Source: Istiophorus platypterus (taxonomy: Eukaryota; Chordata; Actinopteri; Istiophoriformes; Istiophoridae). Taken from it: a DNA stretch of 64,000 nt. Positions 52,785 to 64,000 of the stretch are shown here, piece after piece; within the stretch, counting starts at the first letter, position 1, and the number at the start of each line of letters is the position of its first letter. The translations under genes and the position numbers were made by a program. Under the pieces are notes generated by a model. It was not told the origin of the DNA and searched no databases. It saw only the letters and a program-made list of their open reading frames with translations. The DNA is taken from the NCBI GenBank assembly GCA_016859345.1, contig CM029124.1, positions 11,178,001 to 11,242,000 on the forward strand. The letters run 5' to 3'.

Positions 52785-53516
52785 CCGCGGCCGTGACGCG
52801 CAAAGCGGGTAATCTTATTACCACGGTCAGTAAAGGTGAGTCGGATAAAGCCCCGCTGCCCCCAGTCCCACCCCCTATCTGCTGGATATACATCTGACCG
52901 GCCCGGGTCCATGCCCCCCCCACCCCCACCCCCACCCCCAGACGGATGGATTATATTCAAAAGTACATCTACCTAAGGAAAAGAGTCACCAGACCCACAC
53001 ATGAAGGTCAACTAAATCCATAACTTATTACAGTGCAAGGACTGCAACACTACTCTCTCATCTCAGTGAATCTGTAGTTTCTGACTGAAGGTCAACAAAA
53101 GCCATTAACTGTCAGTTGTCAATTATTTCAGAGTTAAATCAGTTAGTCCGGTCTGTCTCTTCGATTGTTGTGCAGCTGAGTAATAATACCACTGGAGGCA
53201 GATGGCTATGATTCACCTGTCACTTTGCAACAATCACTAGCCTTTTCCTCCCTCCAGCTTCACCAACAACAAAAAGCTTCCCATCAATATACTCTAATTA
53301 GCTGCTGTGCTGAATAACTCCTGACTAAAGGTTGCAGGGAATATTCAATAATGCAACTTCTACTCAAGAGTCACAGCCAGGGGTCTTGTTCACAGACGAC
53401 ATGACGGCGGTGGGAAAAAAAAATTCAGAAAATTTTGACAATATGAAATTACCTTTCTCAAACGGCAGATGGAATTTGGTGAGATGTGAGCAACTTTTCA
53501 GTATCTAATTAGGACT

Positions 53517-53562
53517 TCTATCTATCTATCTATCTATATATATCTATATCTATATCTATATC
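53517..53562. repeat. (TATC)n / (TATATC)n microsatellite
   Basis: TCTA units pass into TATATC units. Confidence 0.92.
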
Positions 53563-56500
53563 GCACAGTGCATACCTAGGCTACATTAAGTTGAGTTAAA
53601 TTAAGTTTTCAAACAACAACAACAATTTAGAGTTTTGGTTATCCTGCAATATGTGAATAAAAAATTAAAAGAAAACAACCAATAGTGATGCAAGACAGTG
53701 TGGCTGGTAGGTAACACATGAGTCATTGAAATGGTATCTGAGGTCTGAATATCTGAGGTCTGAATAACGTGGATATAAAAGAGGCTGAGAACCACTGCTC
53801 TATGTATAAATCATAGTGGAATGGATTGTAATCCCTGACCTTTGGGAACATTAAGTATCTAAACACATAGGTCCACTTACTAGCATTGGGAGCTTTTAAC
53901 TGTGTCTCAGTTTTTGTTGAATAAATATGCTCAGATTCTCTTCACCATGTACGGTATAATTCAAGACCATAGGCTCATTAGAGAATGTATGTCAGTTTGC
54001 GCTACGTGATTTGTCATTTTAAAGACATGCGGCAAAATTTAAATGATATATCCGACTCATTATTAGGACACAAGACAAGACAACTGGCTATTTAGTCTGT
54101 CTTTAAAAAAAAAAAAAAAAAAATTATTGAAAAATAGCCTTACTTGCATGCATAGGCCCCGGATGAGCATGAAGAGCTAATCCAGGTTAAGTCATCACTA
54201 CCTCCACTTGGCCTAGCTTGTTCTTGGTATGAGGAAGGCTCTGAGCAAAAGCTCTCTAATAATCAGCCCCTGCCACAGTACTAATTCTCTCTCTCATCTT
54301 GTCTCTGTTGCTGCAGAGAAAACGAGGGGCCAGGGTTCAGGCAGGAGTGAGCACACTCCACAGAGAGGGGCGATTAAAGGATATGCTGCTCTTGGGAAAA
54401 AGGCTCGTTTCAGCGCGTCAATGAAGTCTTCTTAGCTAGAAAGCACCAAACTGACATCATACATATACACGTTTGTGCGTCTAAGTGTGGATATGGGTTA
54501 TGTATGTTAAGAGGTTGTGTATGAATGTACATGTATTCATCTGAACTATCACTGTATGTTAGTTCAAAAAAGGAGGAAGGACTAAATGAGAAAAAAGCGT
54601 AACAATAACTGAAGGCGCTTGTCTATTAAGGCTTCATAACTAGCAATTAACAGGCCTTTCACTCCTCATTATGCTATTATTCATAATATCCCTCTTCAAA
54701 TATCTGCAGTATGTGTACCCATCATAATAAGGCTTTCATTAAAAGGAGTATGGACACAATCTTTTTATATTAGAAAGGTTTGGTTCCTGTGACCTGAGTG
54801 GAACGAGTGATACGAAATTCACCTAAAACTTCCATAGCTTTCATGCTTTAAATCTAATTATGCATGCACAAAAAACGTCTAACCAGGAGCCATTAAGTTG
54901 ACTTTGAGGTAGCATGTATTCTTCTGAGAATGCTTGGAGTCATATCAGTGTTTGTGCTTTTTTCCTGTACAACCTGGGAAGCCCGAGGGTCCGTCCATGA
55001 ATGATGCACACTGCTTATTTGTATTCAGTTGAGGCTTCAATCACTAAGCAGGAAAGTCTTCTTCAGGGAAAATCATTCCTATTAGTGATGTTGCATTAAT
55101 ACAGCACCTTCAGTCATTTCTTAAAAGCTCAAGAAACTGATTTTGCCTAGCACTCCCTGCAGTGACAGACGGCGATGGTTTAATTATTCCCAATGAATGA
55201 CTTCTTTTCTCTCATTTGTGGGCTGCAGAAAACACAGTAGGTGTTGCATTAATTTTTTTTGGGTGGAAGGTACATTGTTTAACCACTGAATTCTGCCAAC
55301 ACATTAAATTGGTTTTGGAGGTCATTAAAATGTTTGGAAAAGTGTTGTTTTCAAAGAGTAACTGGATGTTTTGAGACTTGGTTAGACATTATTTGACTAA
55401 TTTGTTACACAGCATCTGCATCAGTTTATTCCACAAATTTGAGATTCAAACCATCCAGTCAACATGGACCTGGAAAGGAAGTTCAAATGAGCGGATGCTT
55501 CCTTCTTATTTGCGAATGAGTCAAGTGGTGGTGTGTGCTTCTTCTGAGCTCTTTGAATCAATGGCACAATAAATCATTGAGACGCTTGTTCCTAGGAGAG
55601 CGTGGTCATATTTGGATGAGCAGAAAATGAACAATTCCTCGGATGCCTTCTCTCTAAAATCACTGATATTGCTTTGCCTCTTTAAGGTGAGCTCTTAAAG
55701 CATATTGTCAACAAATTCATCAAAGCAGCACCAGTGATGCCACAAGCCCTGTGAGAAAGAAAATCAAGAGCAAGAAGACAGTGGCAATACAAAAACGCAT
55801 GCTTCATCTTGAATATTGTTTTTCACGCAGGGCAAATTGAACAATTCTTCTTGTTGAAGTGTCATTTCCCTGGACTATGTGTATGCACTCAGCTGTGCAG
55901 TCTCGAAAGCCTCTCACTGCGAGCTCCCTGTAGGCAATCCCATGAGACTGTGGACACGGGTATAGAAGTGCACACAACTTTACATACGTACATGAGGACG
56001 TGAGGTGATCTAAAGCTGCAATATAGCTGTAAGGTTCAAATCTTAGCTCTGCTATCTAACAGCAATTTCAGATATGTGGTGTATTATTTATTCTTTGATT
56101 TTAGAGGTTTGTGTTGCCGACATAATGTAATTGTCAGAAAATAAGGAAATGCCACAATTTACTGTCTTTTCTCTTTGTACAAATTACACCGCACCAAATA
56201 AAATATGTCGATGTGCTGAGTGCGAAACCATGTGTGAAGAAAATCCAGGGTAAGATGGGGATTGCTTGGCTTTTTTTTGCACAGCTCGTTGCAATGACAC
56301 AATCTCTCTCTTCCTCTCCAAGTACATTTTCTGGATGCATATGAACTGGACTGAGCAGTCCCCAAACGAGCCTCGGCCCTGCTCCAATCAGAAGGCACCC
56401 TCACAGCTCCATACACAAAAAATACAGCCATATTTTATCAAAATTCTGTGGTCATAACTTTGGCAAACTGCTCTGAACAAGGCCAACAACTGGGACCAAA

Positions 56501-56969
56501 AAAAAACCAAAAATCAAAACAGAGCTAGGACCAACATTTGCACAAAAACTAAATACTTCTGCGTACTTGAGTAGTGAGTTTGTGTATTTGAGGTCGTTAG
56601 CTTTCCATGGTTACGCTTATGTGGGCAGCAGGCAGCCTCCCACACAGACTGAAGTATTTAGTGCTGTCCATGATGCTGACAGAGAGCCCACTCTGTAGCA
56701 CAAAAAAATTCATGGGCTCCAACTGGTAAGCTCTCTGCCATGAGTCTTCAATAACACATTAACGATCTCTTCAGTAGTTTATTGTTATGAATTAGGCTGA
56801 TATAAGAAAAAATATCAATGGATTTCCCTTCAGGAGTCAATATTTTGTCAAGCTATATAAAAGATGGAGGGTACTCAGTTCAAGCTGCAAAATTTCCAAA
56901 ACGTGGGGTCAGATAGCTTTCATGGTTGAGTGAGCCAGCGTTTTAAGGAAGCAAACAAAGAAACATTCT

Positions 56970-57010
56970 CACACACACACACAAACAAACAAAACAAACA
57001 AACAAACAAC
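56970..57010. repeat. (CA)n / (CAAA)n compound microsatellite
   Basis: Six or so CA units are followed by CAAA-type units. Confidence 0.9.
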
Positions 57011-58032
57011 ACAGTTTAGCTTAGGGTGCTTGTCTCTGTGTCTTCAACCTTGGCTTATTCTGTCTGCAGGCTTTACACAAGCTCCCACCCGACCCACTAT
57101 AAAAATTGAAATTGGCTCTGTACAAATGGAATTGCTGAAGGGAGTCTGAGTCGAATAAGTGTCAAGGGACATTCATAGTTTGGCACTGACAGCCTGTATG
57201 ATATTGAGAGGTCAAAGGAACTGAGACAGTGGGCAAGCAAGACGGAGAGAGGGATAAAGAGGGAGGGAGGTCACAGAAAGCCAACAAGACAGGGTGTGTA
57301 TGTGTGTGTGTGTGAGAAAGTGAAAGAGGGAGGTCAAAGAAAACAAGTGAGCAAAACAAAGAATAAGAAAAAAATGACATGGAGAACACTTGAGCCTTAC
57401 AAATATCCAAGCGATAATAGAAGCACAAGAAACATCAATAGAGGTAATTCTGTCATATTGTACCCTGCCAATTCTAATAAACACTCTGGTGTGTGAGAGT
57501 AATTTGTAGAGGAAGCTGACCCTGGTTAAAAGGTTGCAGACACACTCTAATAGACCGAGTTTAGAATTAAGTTATTCAGTCATTATTCCAACCAAAATAA
57601 AAGAGGGGTTGAGGTCAGGGAAGCTCAGCTGACTCACCAGTTTAGCACAGAATATCCATGGGCCTGCACAGGGGTTGGATTTAAAAATAACTATGACTAG
57701 TTTGTTAAAAACACCATGATTTGGTGTTTCCCTGCTCCTTATTGGGGTAGGAAATATGAGAGATTTGAATTAAATGCAAGATGTAATCTGATAATGTCCT
57801 GTTTAACTGAGTTGAAAGTGCATAATCATGCAAAAATATCTAACCTCTACTCGATTTGGGCCACTTTGCAAGCACAGACCTGAAGTTAATTCATATTCAT
57901 ATTTTATTGCTTTCTGGGTTTTCTGCATGAGAAATCATCCTTGGATTGAAAAGGTGTTTAGTGTGGTAAATCCTTGAGTGATACAACTGTATGGATAGTC
58001 ATACAAAGGTACATCAGGTCAATCATCGCAAT

Positions 58033-58066
58033 AAAAAAAAAAGAAAAAAGAAAAAGAAAAAGAAAA
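58033..58066. repeat. (AAAAG)n purine tract
   Basis: A-runs are broken by single G, as AAAAAG units. Confidence 0.9.
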
Positions 58067-58259
58067 TGAGCAAACCTTCTTCCCACATGGTGCAGTTTCC
58101 TTAGCCTTGCAAACTAGCTGCATCTCTTGGGATTTTAAAACAGCAGTAACTTTTTTTTGTTTTTGTTTTTTTGCTAATTTGGGCTTCAGAAATACATGCC
58201 GTGAAAAACACTGACATATTATTACTTTTTGTTTTAATATGGCCCAATTGTGGGCAAAT

Positions 58260-58655
58260 ATTTACACATATAGCGCTTACGGAGCAACACTCAACATTCA
58301 TTCGGAGTTGTGTTTCAGGCAACATGGCAAATGTTAACCCACTAGTCACCCACCTTTTTGCTTTGTTTTGGTCCACACCAACTCCTGAGGGAAATATCTG
58401 GCTCTTTAGCTGCTAAATGCTCCGCTATGTTATTCAGTAAGTCACTCTCTGGACAGGAAATGTACGGTGGGTTAATTGGAGGATTTTCACAGAACATCTT
58501 CTGCCTGTGGCTAAAAAGGAAGCACGATGAGAGTGGTGGGAGTGAACCGAAACAAAAGATCAAAACAATGAAAGAAGCTGAAACACTCCACAGAGCTTAT
58601 TGGAACTGCAGTTGGAGGATAATTCTCTGTGTGAAATCTTTCACATCCAAGTAAT
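58260..58655. repeat. dispersed teleost repeat, decayed
   Basis: Blocks CACTCAACATTCATTCGGAGTTGTGTTTCAGGCAACATG, AAATGTTAACCCACTAGTCACC, TTTTGGTCCACACCAACTCCTGAGGGAAATATCTGGCTC and TTTAGCTGCTAAATGCTCCGCTATGTT are in the order of a repeat I recognise from percomorph genomes. Open frames of 73-98 codons on both strands inside it are probably repeat-derived. No transposase domain is present. Confidence 0.5.
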
Positions 58656-60464
58656 TATGTGATCCACTGTTAATCTAAAAATATTGATTAGAGCAGCTTT
58701 GAGGGATAATACCTACTAGGAACAGGTAAACTGTTTGCAACCGAAAGTAATTACATGATTATTCCTGTAATACTTTTCATAATTCTTTCTTTCAGTTGCC
58801 CTACAGATGTGTGACAGCAGATTCTCATGAGACAGAATGTCTTTTGGCTGCCCACATAGGGATAGAGGCTAAAGGGGTTTGATAATTGGAATACAAGGGG
58901 ACCAAACCACTAGCACCAAATCTATTACTAGGAATCCCAGAGGCTATAGAAACTAACACTGAGGGCTGTAATGAAAATGATCCTTCTTTCTTCTTCTTTT
59001 TTTTTGCTCCCTTCCTGCATTTTCCTCTCATCCTCAGAGTATACCATGGCAACCTTTGGAAGAGAGTTCTTTTGACACCTACCACAGGTTATTACTTTTA
59101 CAACCAGGGGCAACCAGAACTCTAGAGAGTCCATTTGCAGCAAGAAGAGCAGTTGACTTCTTCAACAGGCTAGCAGAGAGTTTTAACTTTTAAACGGGAT
59201 GGAACTGAATTGGGTGCTTATTATCCATCGAAACTTGACACTTTGTGCAAACTAGGATCAATTAACTGCCAAAGTAAGTGCTTTTGGAGGACACTGATTG
59301 GTGTCAGGGTTTTTGCACAGAGCCAGGATTGCATCTTTTCTCACTCAGTGCAAATCAATACATTCCCAAAACAAGACAGTGAAGATGTATTGCTGTTTGT
59401 CCAAAGGGATATTAAAGATAAAGGCCTGGCCAGAACCCCTTGTTTTGTCCTTCTATGAGAAAAGAACATTAAATAAATTCTTGTCTAAATTCACAATAGT
59501 GAGATAACTTCATATTTACATCTTGGAAAAAATTACTGGAAAATATACGTTTTACAAGTTACAGTTTCATGCTGTTTTTCAGTTGACAGGGTTACACTTT
59601 GAATGATTACAGAGCTTAAAACCTTTAAATCTTTCTCTTTCTTACTTTCTTACACCACTTATTCTCCATCTCTTCCCCTCTCCCTAATTCTGTTAGCCCT
59701 GTTCTGCCTTTATCAGGGAGATTACCACTCCTTGTGTCTGTCACCGCAGATAAGATGCAGGAGATAAAGGACGTAGATTCTATTGGGAGATAAGACTGAG
59801 ATGAGGCTGAGATAAAAAAGTAACAGCAGGTACAGAGATGAGAGAAAACAAAAACTATAAAACCTACTGTCATGCCCTTGCTAAGTACAATGCCAGCCAA
59901 ATCTGCCTCATTGTTAATGTTCATATGAGACAAAAAAAAAACTCATCAAACAGCTTCTGACAAGTCAAAAGAAAACACTAGATTAACTGAAGTCAGCCAA
60001 ATGTGCTTAGCTTACACTGTTCTCTATCTAGACAATATTCGGGTCATTTTATTTCTACCAGTATAATAGCTGTGCCTCTAAGAAGCACACACCTCATCTG
60101 TAAAATCATTCAATCATGTCCACTGTGGAAGTTGGAGGTTCATTTCTTTGCTCGCTTCTTTCCTATTTCCTGAGTGTAAGTTTCTGCGCGTGCATGTGTG
60201 CATGCACATGCATGTGTGTGATGACTAATATGTAATTTCATACATTTATTAACACTTTTCTCATAGACAATCAGACAGAGGTGACATGACAGACATTGGA
60301 ACATAGATAGGTTGAATTTATGAATATGTCTTATTTATTTTATAGCCCAATCAGCACCAGATTCTTTAGGTTATAATGATAGTGATGCTCAAGAATAATA
60401 AAAATGTTTGTGATGTATTCGTGATAGCGGTCAATAATATCAACCTGCTGTTGTATTGGTCATA
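58655..60464. other. upstream non-coding region between repeats
   Basis: No gene is recognisable. It contains a T-run (58.99-59.01 kb) and, at 60186-60220, GCGCGTGCATGTGTGCATGC-type alternating sequence. Open frames up to about 100 codons have no domain or splice support. Confidence 0.55.
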
Positions 60465-61642
60465 CACTCAACGGGAACTTTATTAGGAACACCTATATGC
60501 ATGCTAAATTATGCAATTATCCAATCAGCCACTCTAGCGCTTGCAGTGCAATATATAAAATTATGCAGATACAAGTCAGAGACCTCAGTAAATATTCACA
60601 TTAAACATCATATTGGGAGTAAAATGTGATCTCAGTGACTGACTGTGGTATGATTGTGGGTGCCCAAAAAGCTGGTTTGAGTATTTCTGAAACTGCTGAT
60701 CTCCTGGCATTTTCACACACAAGTGTCTGTAGAGTTTTTTTTCCACTCAGAATAGTGCGAAAAACCGAAAAACCTCCAATGAGTAGCAGTTTCCTCAGAT
60801 GGAAACAGCTTGTTGATGAGAGAGGACAGAGGAGAACGGTCAGACTGGTTGGAGCTTACAGAAAGTCTACAGTAACTTACAGTAACTCTACTGGTCAGCA
60901 GAAAAGCTCAAAATGAATGACATGTCTAACCTTGAAGCAGTTGGCCTACAACAGCAGGAGACCACATTGGGCTCCACCCCTTTCAGCCAGGAACAGAAGT
61001 CTGAGGCAGCGGTGGCCACAGGCTCACTAGAACTGGACAGAAGAAGACTGGAAAAAATGTAGCCTGGTCTGATGAATATGTATTTCTGCTGAAGCACGCC
61101 GATGGAAGGATCAGAATTTGGCATAAATATCATGAATCCATGAACCCAACTTGCCTTGTGATAGCACTCCAGGCTACTGATTGTGTGGCAGTGTGGGGAA
61201 TATATTGTTTGCACACTTTAGACGAGTTACTGTCAGTCAATTATGGTTTGAACTCAACAGCCTGAGTGTTATTGCCTCCCTTTATGGCCACATTTTACCA
61301 TCTTCTACCGACTACCTCCAGCGTGATGATGGACAATGTCACAAAGCAAAATTCGTCTCAAGCTGGTTTCATGAAACTGTCAATTAATTCAGCGTACTTC
61401 AATGGTCTCCGCAGCCACCAGATTGGATTCCGGTAGAACACCTTTGGGATTTGGTAGAACAGGAGATTGGCAGCATGAATATGCAGCTGGTAAATCTGAT
61501 GGAAGTGTGAGAGACAATCATCAGTGGAATGTTTCCAACACCTTGTGGAATCCAAGCCACGGTTAAGTGAGGCTGTTTTGAGAGCAAATGGAGGCCATAA
61601 CCAGCATTAGTGTGGTGTTCCTATTAGAGTTCTCAGCAAGTG
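60465..61642 (+). mobile_element. near-complete Tc1-type DNA transposon, inactivated
   Basis: The element is 1178 bp between TA dinucleotides (60463-60464 and 61643-61644), the expected Tc1 target duplication. Its inverted ends match over about 33 bp: the left end reads CACTCAACGGGAACTTTATT then AGGAACACC, and the right end is the complement of CACTTGCTGAGAACTCTAAT then AGGAACACC. A central run of mismatches (CAACGG against TGCTGA) is the main divergence. The interior holds a broken transposase. The ends and length agree with a full-length fish Tc1 element of the kind beginning with an 'ACTTTATTAGGAACACC' terminus. It lies upstream of pcdh15. Confidence 0.9.
60626..61585 (+). pseudogene. Tc1 transposase pseudogene
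   Basis: The N-terminal DNA-binding part is open from about 60626 to 60916: VTDCGMIVGAQKAGLSISET, then ADLLAFSHTSVCRVF, the paired-like helix-turn-helix of Tc1 transposases, followed by LVDERGQRRTVRLV. After this the frame is lost. An internal deletion near 60890-60925 removes part of the second helix-turn-helix. Sequence corresponding to the W..V.WSDE block of the catalytic domain is at about 61040-61080, but with a one-base insertion and in-frame stops. DNA matching the C-terminal P..NPIEHLWD block survives around 61420-61470 in damaged form. The protein cannot be made intact, so the copy is dead unless mobilised in trans. Confidence 0.88.
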
Positions 61643-61845
61643 TATGATTAGGACGTGATAATGTGAAAATATTGTGTGTGTGTGTAAATTTTGCACATGA
61701 ACAATGGAGTCTGAGGCCGGATAAAATTCTTCTTCTTATGCTTCTTAGTGAAAGAAAAGTAAAAAAATAAACCTTTCTTTATAAGACCATTATCAAATGG
61801 CAATGTGTTTTAAGAAGGATCATGATGATTTTATTTGTTTAACAG

Positions 61846-61959
61846 GACCACGAAACCCCTTTCCTGTTCCTGAATTCAACTATCTGGCAGCTTTTGTTGT
61901 TATGGCTGACCTCGGACTCTTGGTCACTCAGATAATTCACAAAATAGGATCTGGACTCG
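61846..61959 (+). other. exon-like segment, unidentified (plus strand)
   Basis: An acceptor-like TTTATTTGTTTAACAG precedes 61846 and a donor GTAGGT follows 61959. The 114 nt between them are open in one frame, phase 1 at both ends. They encode a Pro-rich start (PRNPFPVPEFNY) and a hydrophobic helix-like stretch (LAAFVVMADLGLLVTQII), then HKIGSGLG. The base composition is less AT-rich than its surroundings. I do not recognise the peptide. It could be an exon of an unidentified membrane protein, part of a transposon, or chance. No partner exon was found in the window. Confidence 0.25.
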
Positions 61960-62452
61960 GTAGGTTGACAAACAATGACAAACTCACGTAATTGCCTTCA
62001 ACCAAACCACATAACATCATGTAATGGACACAGATTTCATTGGTGAAAAATGCACTCCTAATGATGAAATCTTAGAAAAATATTACAAAACAATAGATAT
62101 ATCAACACGTAACAACTGACAGCGAAAGTTTTACTGGCCTCTTCCCACAGCCATTGAATCTTCGCTTCCGTTCCACATGTCATCACAACTTCAGAACAAT
62201 TTAAACTTAAGATACAGTGCTGCTTCAAAGCGACATGTAAAGGAAACACAGAATATAACTGAACAGAAATGCTCTAAGCGCTGACATTTCCGAATACACT
62301 GGTATGACTGGTCTTCACTGCAAACACAAAAGACATTATTCCGGATCATTTCATCCTGCTGTGTGCTCTGTACCAACACCAATTGAGCCAGTGTTTCCTG
62401 AACCTGTCAAATCTGACTTCCAGGTGAACTGCAGGTCAAAACAGTGAAGGTG

Positions 62453-62453
<1 letters not shown>

Positions 62454-62535
<82 letters not shown>
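62454..62535. repeat. long (CA)n microsatellite
   Basis: About 41 uninterrupted CA units. Confidence 0.97.
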
Positions 62536-62536
<1 letters not shown>

Positions 62537-64000
62537 GGACAAGTAGTTAGACAGCACAGCCCTCCTCAATTACTGCTTGTGTTCTGCCAACTGGAAACAA
62601 CAGTTGAGTGAGACAACAGTCATTAACATGCTGCAGTTTTAACATCCCATTGAAGGAATGTGAGGCAGAGGAAACTTTGCACTGATTACGGTTTTGTCAG
62701 TGAGATATATTCAGGGCTGCATTGAGGAGGGAGATTATATTATTGTTACAGCAACGCTGTAGAAGAGCACTGAATTGGACTGTCTCTCAGAGGCACGCTT
62801 TTCTCTCTCTTCTATTCTCATAGAAATCCCATGAAGAGGCACGGACCCATTCAAAGGACAACAATGACAAATGTAATTAACAATGAGATGAGCAGCATGA
62901 AGGCAGTGTTTCTGGTTCAAATGTGGCTCTGAAATAAATAGTACCTTGACTTGATTTGTAAAGAATCCAAGTACTTGCTTCAACCTGGATGCCAGGAGAA
63001 AATTAAGAAATCTATATTAATTACATTAGGACAAGTGTCACTTCCATCTCTGCTTTTTAGGTCATTTTCTTTCTTTTTTCCATAATTTCATACAGTATTT
63101 CCTGTTTTCTTTTGGGTTTAACCCCCCCCTCATTCATTTCAGACCCCAAACTTCCTGCCCTGTTGTGTTTCCCACCACTGTGATTGTCAGCCCTGTCCCT
63201 AATTTTTTTCCATTTGTGTCTCATAGTCTCTCCTCTCCTAGTGAATCTTTGTGCTTCCTTCCCTCCTACCACTTTGTATTCATTCTCTGTTGCAAGCTTG
63301 TTATATCGGTGAGGGTGCATTTATATGTGTATGTACGTGAATTGGTTTGTGTAACATTTGTGCCACTGGGATTTTGAAAGGTTATATCTGTCCTTCCAGT
63401 TTAGGAGGACTGTCTTTCTAGTGATAGTTAAGGAGACCAGTATGGGGACACTGGAGACAACCTATGGCTGAGGATAATCTATGTGTGATGTTTGCTCAGA
63501 ATGCTTGAATGGCTGGGGGGACCCAGCTGGCATAAAGGTAGTCATCTGTAGTGTTTAATGGGCAATGTCTACAGGTGATATCATCTGTGAGTCCTGTTTT
63601 TTGTTTGTTTTTTATAGATACTATTGGTGTGGTGAACTCTGTATATAATTTAGTACTGAATAAATTGCAGTTTGGAGTTTTGAGACATTGAGAAGATGTT
63701 CCAAATGTGCATCCAAGAGTTATTGTGTATAGTAACTGCCAGATCTTTTTCCAAATACCAGCCCGGCCATGTGAGATTGTCAGTTTTTATTAGATGTTTC
63801 GGAAATGTTTAATTCTGAATTAATATGAGTTTGAGTTTTTTGAACTATGGGAGTGTTTACGGTTATTTAATATGCCAGTTTATTACATTTTTAATAGTGT
63901 ATCAGTTTTAGTGTTTTGCAGGATATAAGTGACATGCTATGAAATAGAAGTTCCAAAGTGTAATGCCTATGTTTTTCTATAAACCAATACAATAACAAAC

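Larger units (their letters stand above)
52040..52960 (-). promoter_or_regulatory. CpG-rich promoter region of pcdh15
   Basis: CpG dinucleotides and GC content rise abruptly here (for example gcgcggtcc, accgcgggc, gcgtgtccgcgtc, ggccggccggg), against an AT-rich background on both sides. A GC box, GGGCGGG, is at 52577-52583. On the sense strand of pcdh15 there are long G-runs (14 at 52669-52656), GGGAGA-type repeats (52784-52743) and a four-run G-quadruplex motif (52939-52914). The block lies upstream of the coding exons in the right orientation, and I found no other comparable CpG block in the window. A consensus donor on the opposite strand at 52835/52836 suggests divergent transcription is possible. 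Confidence 0.7.
52961..58260. other. upstream non-coding region, no gene seen
   Basis: This is DNA beyond the pcdh15 promoter. It contains the TATC repeat (53.5 kb), a segment ending CTGAGAACCACTGCTCTA typical of a repeat tail (53.74-53.80 kb), CAAACA repeats (56.97-57.01 kb) and A/G-rich tracts (58.03-58.07 kb). At 54317 a strong plus-strand acceptor (long pyrimidine tract, then gctgcag) precedes a short open segment, but no matching coding similarity was seen. Otherwise I recognise nothing. Confidence 0.6.
61650..64000. other. upstream non-coding region at right end
   Basis: Apart from the exon-like segment at 61846-61959 and the CA repeat at 62454-62535, I see no gene, RNA or intact mobile element. 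There is a C-run at 63122-63129. The last 500 bp are T-rich. Confidence 0.6.

Noticed and set aside
52595..52960. Frames of 73-105 codons on both strands in the CpG island
   Set aside because: Composition is driven by C-runs and the CTCTCC hexamer (poly-Ser/Leu, poly-Gly/Glu); no domain and no conservation argument. GC-rich DNA has few stops by chance.
1..64000. Operons, CRISPR arrays, phage or plasmid features
   Set aside because: The DNA is vertebrate intronic and intergenic; no regularly spaced direct repeats with unique spacers and no compact gene strings exist.

Overview
This is nuclear DNA from a bony fish, most likely a percomorph teleost. It is AT-rich and gene-poor, has long introns and dense CA/GT microsatellites, and carries decayed copies of repeat families I associate with teleost genomes: a Tc1-type transposon, an L2/Rex1-like LINE tail, tRNA-SINE-type sequence and several short non-autonomous repeats. 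There is no prokaryotic, plasmid, phage or CRISPR structure.

The window holds the 5' end of a protocadherin-15 gene (pcdh15) on the minus strand. Reading from high to low coordinates: a CpG-rich promoter region (about 52040-52960); a non-coding first exon ending at a consensus donor (52282); intron 1 (about 17.0 kb); exon 2 with the start codon and signal peptide (35209-35327); intron 2 (13.1 kb); exon 3 (22024-22089); intron 3 (21.5 kb); exon 4 with the first half of cadherin domain EC1 (409-569); and the start of intron 4, which runs off the left edge. The three coding exons join in frame and encode the first 106 residues, which align with mammalian PCDH15. PCDH15 forms the lower part of the hair-cell tip link, and EC1 is the part that contacts CDH23. 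Teleosts usually have two copies (pcdh15a, pcdh15b); I cannot tell which this is.

The remainder is intronic or upstream non-coding DNA. Recognisable contents are a LINE tail (5.0-5.5 kb), a BED-finger relic (17.7-18.0 kb), a SINE-like element (18.9-19.1 kb), dispersed repeats near 7.4-8.0, 22.3-22.9, 32.8-33.1, 39.4-39.7, 41.5-41.8 and 58.3-58.7 kb, and an almost complete but inactivated Tc1 element (60465-61642). Upstream of pcdh15 I found no certain gene. Weak candidates are a plus-strand exon-like segment at 61846-61959 and a plus-strand donor at 52835/52836 in the CpG island.

The most informative points are a short upstream ORF that would span the exon 1/exon 2 junction and end 13 nt before the pcdh15 start codon, an ATT-rich repeat in or next to the 5' leader, and three G-runs on the sense strand of the promoter. 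I found no evidence for a novel multigene system.
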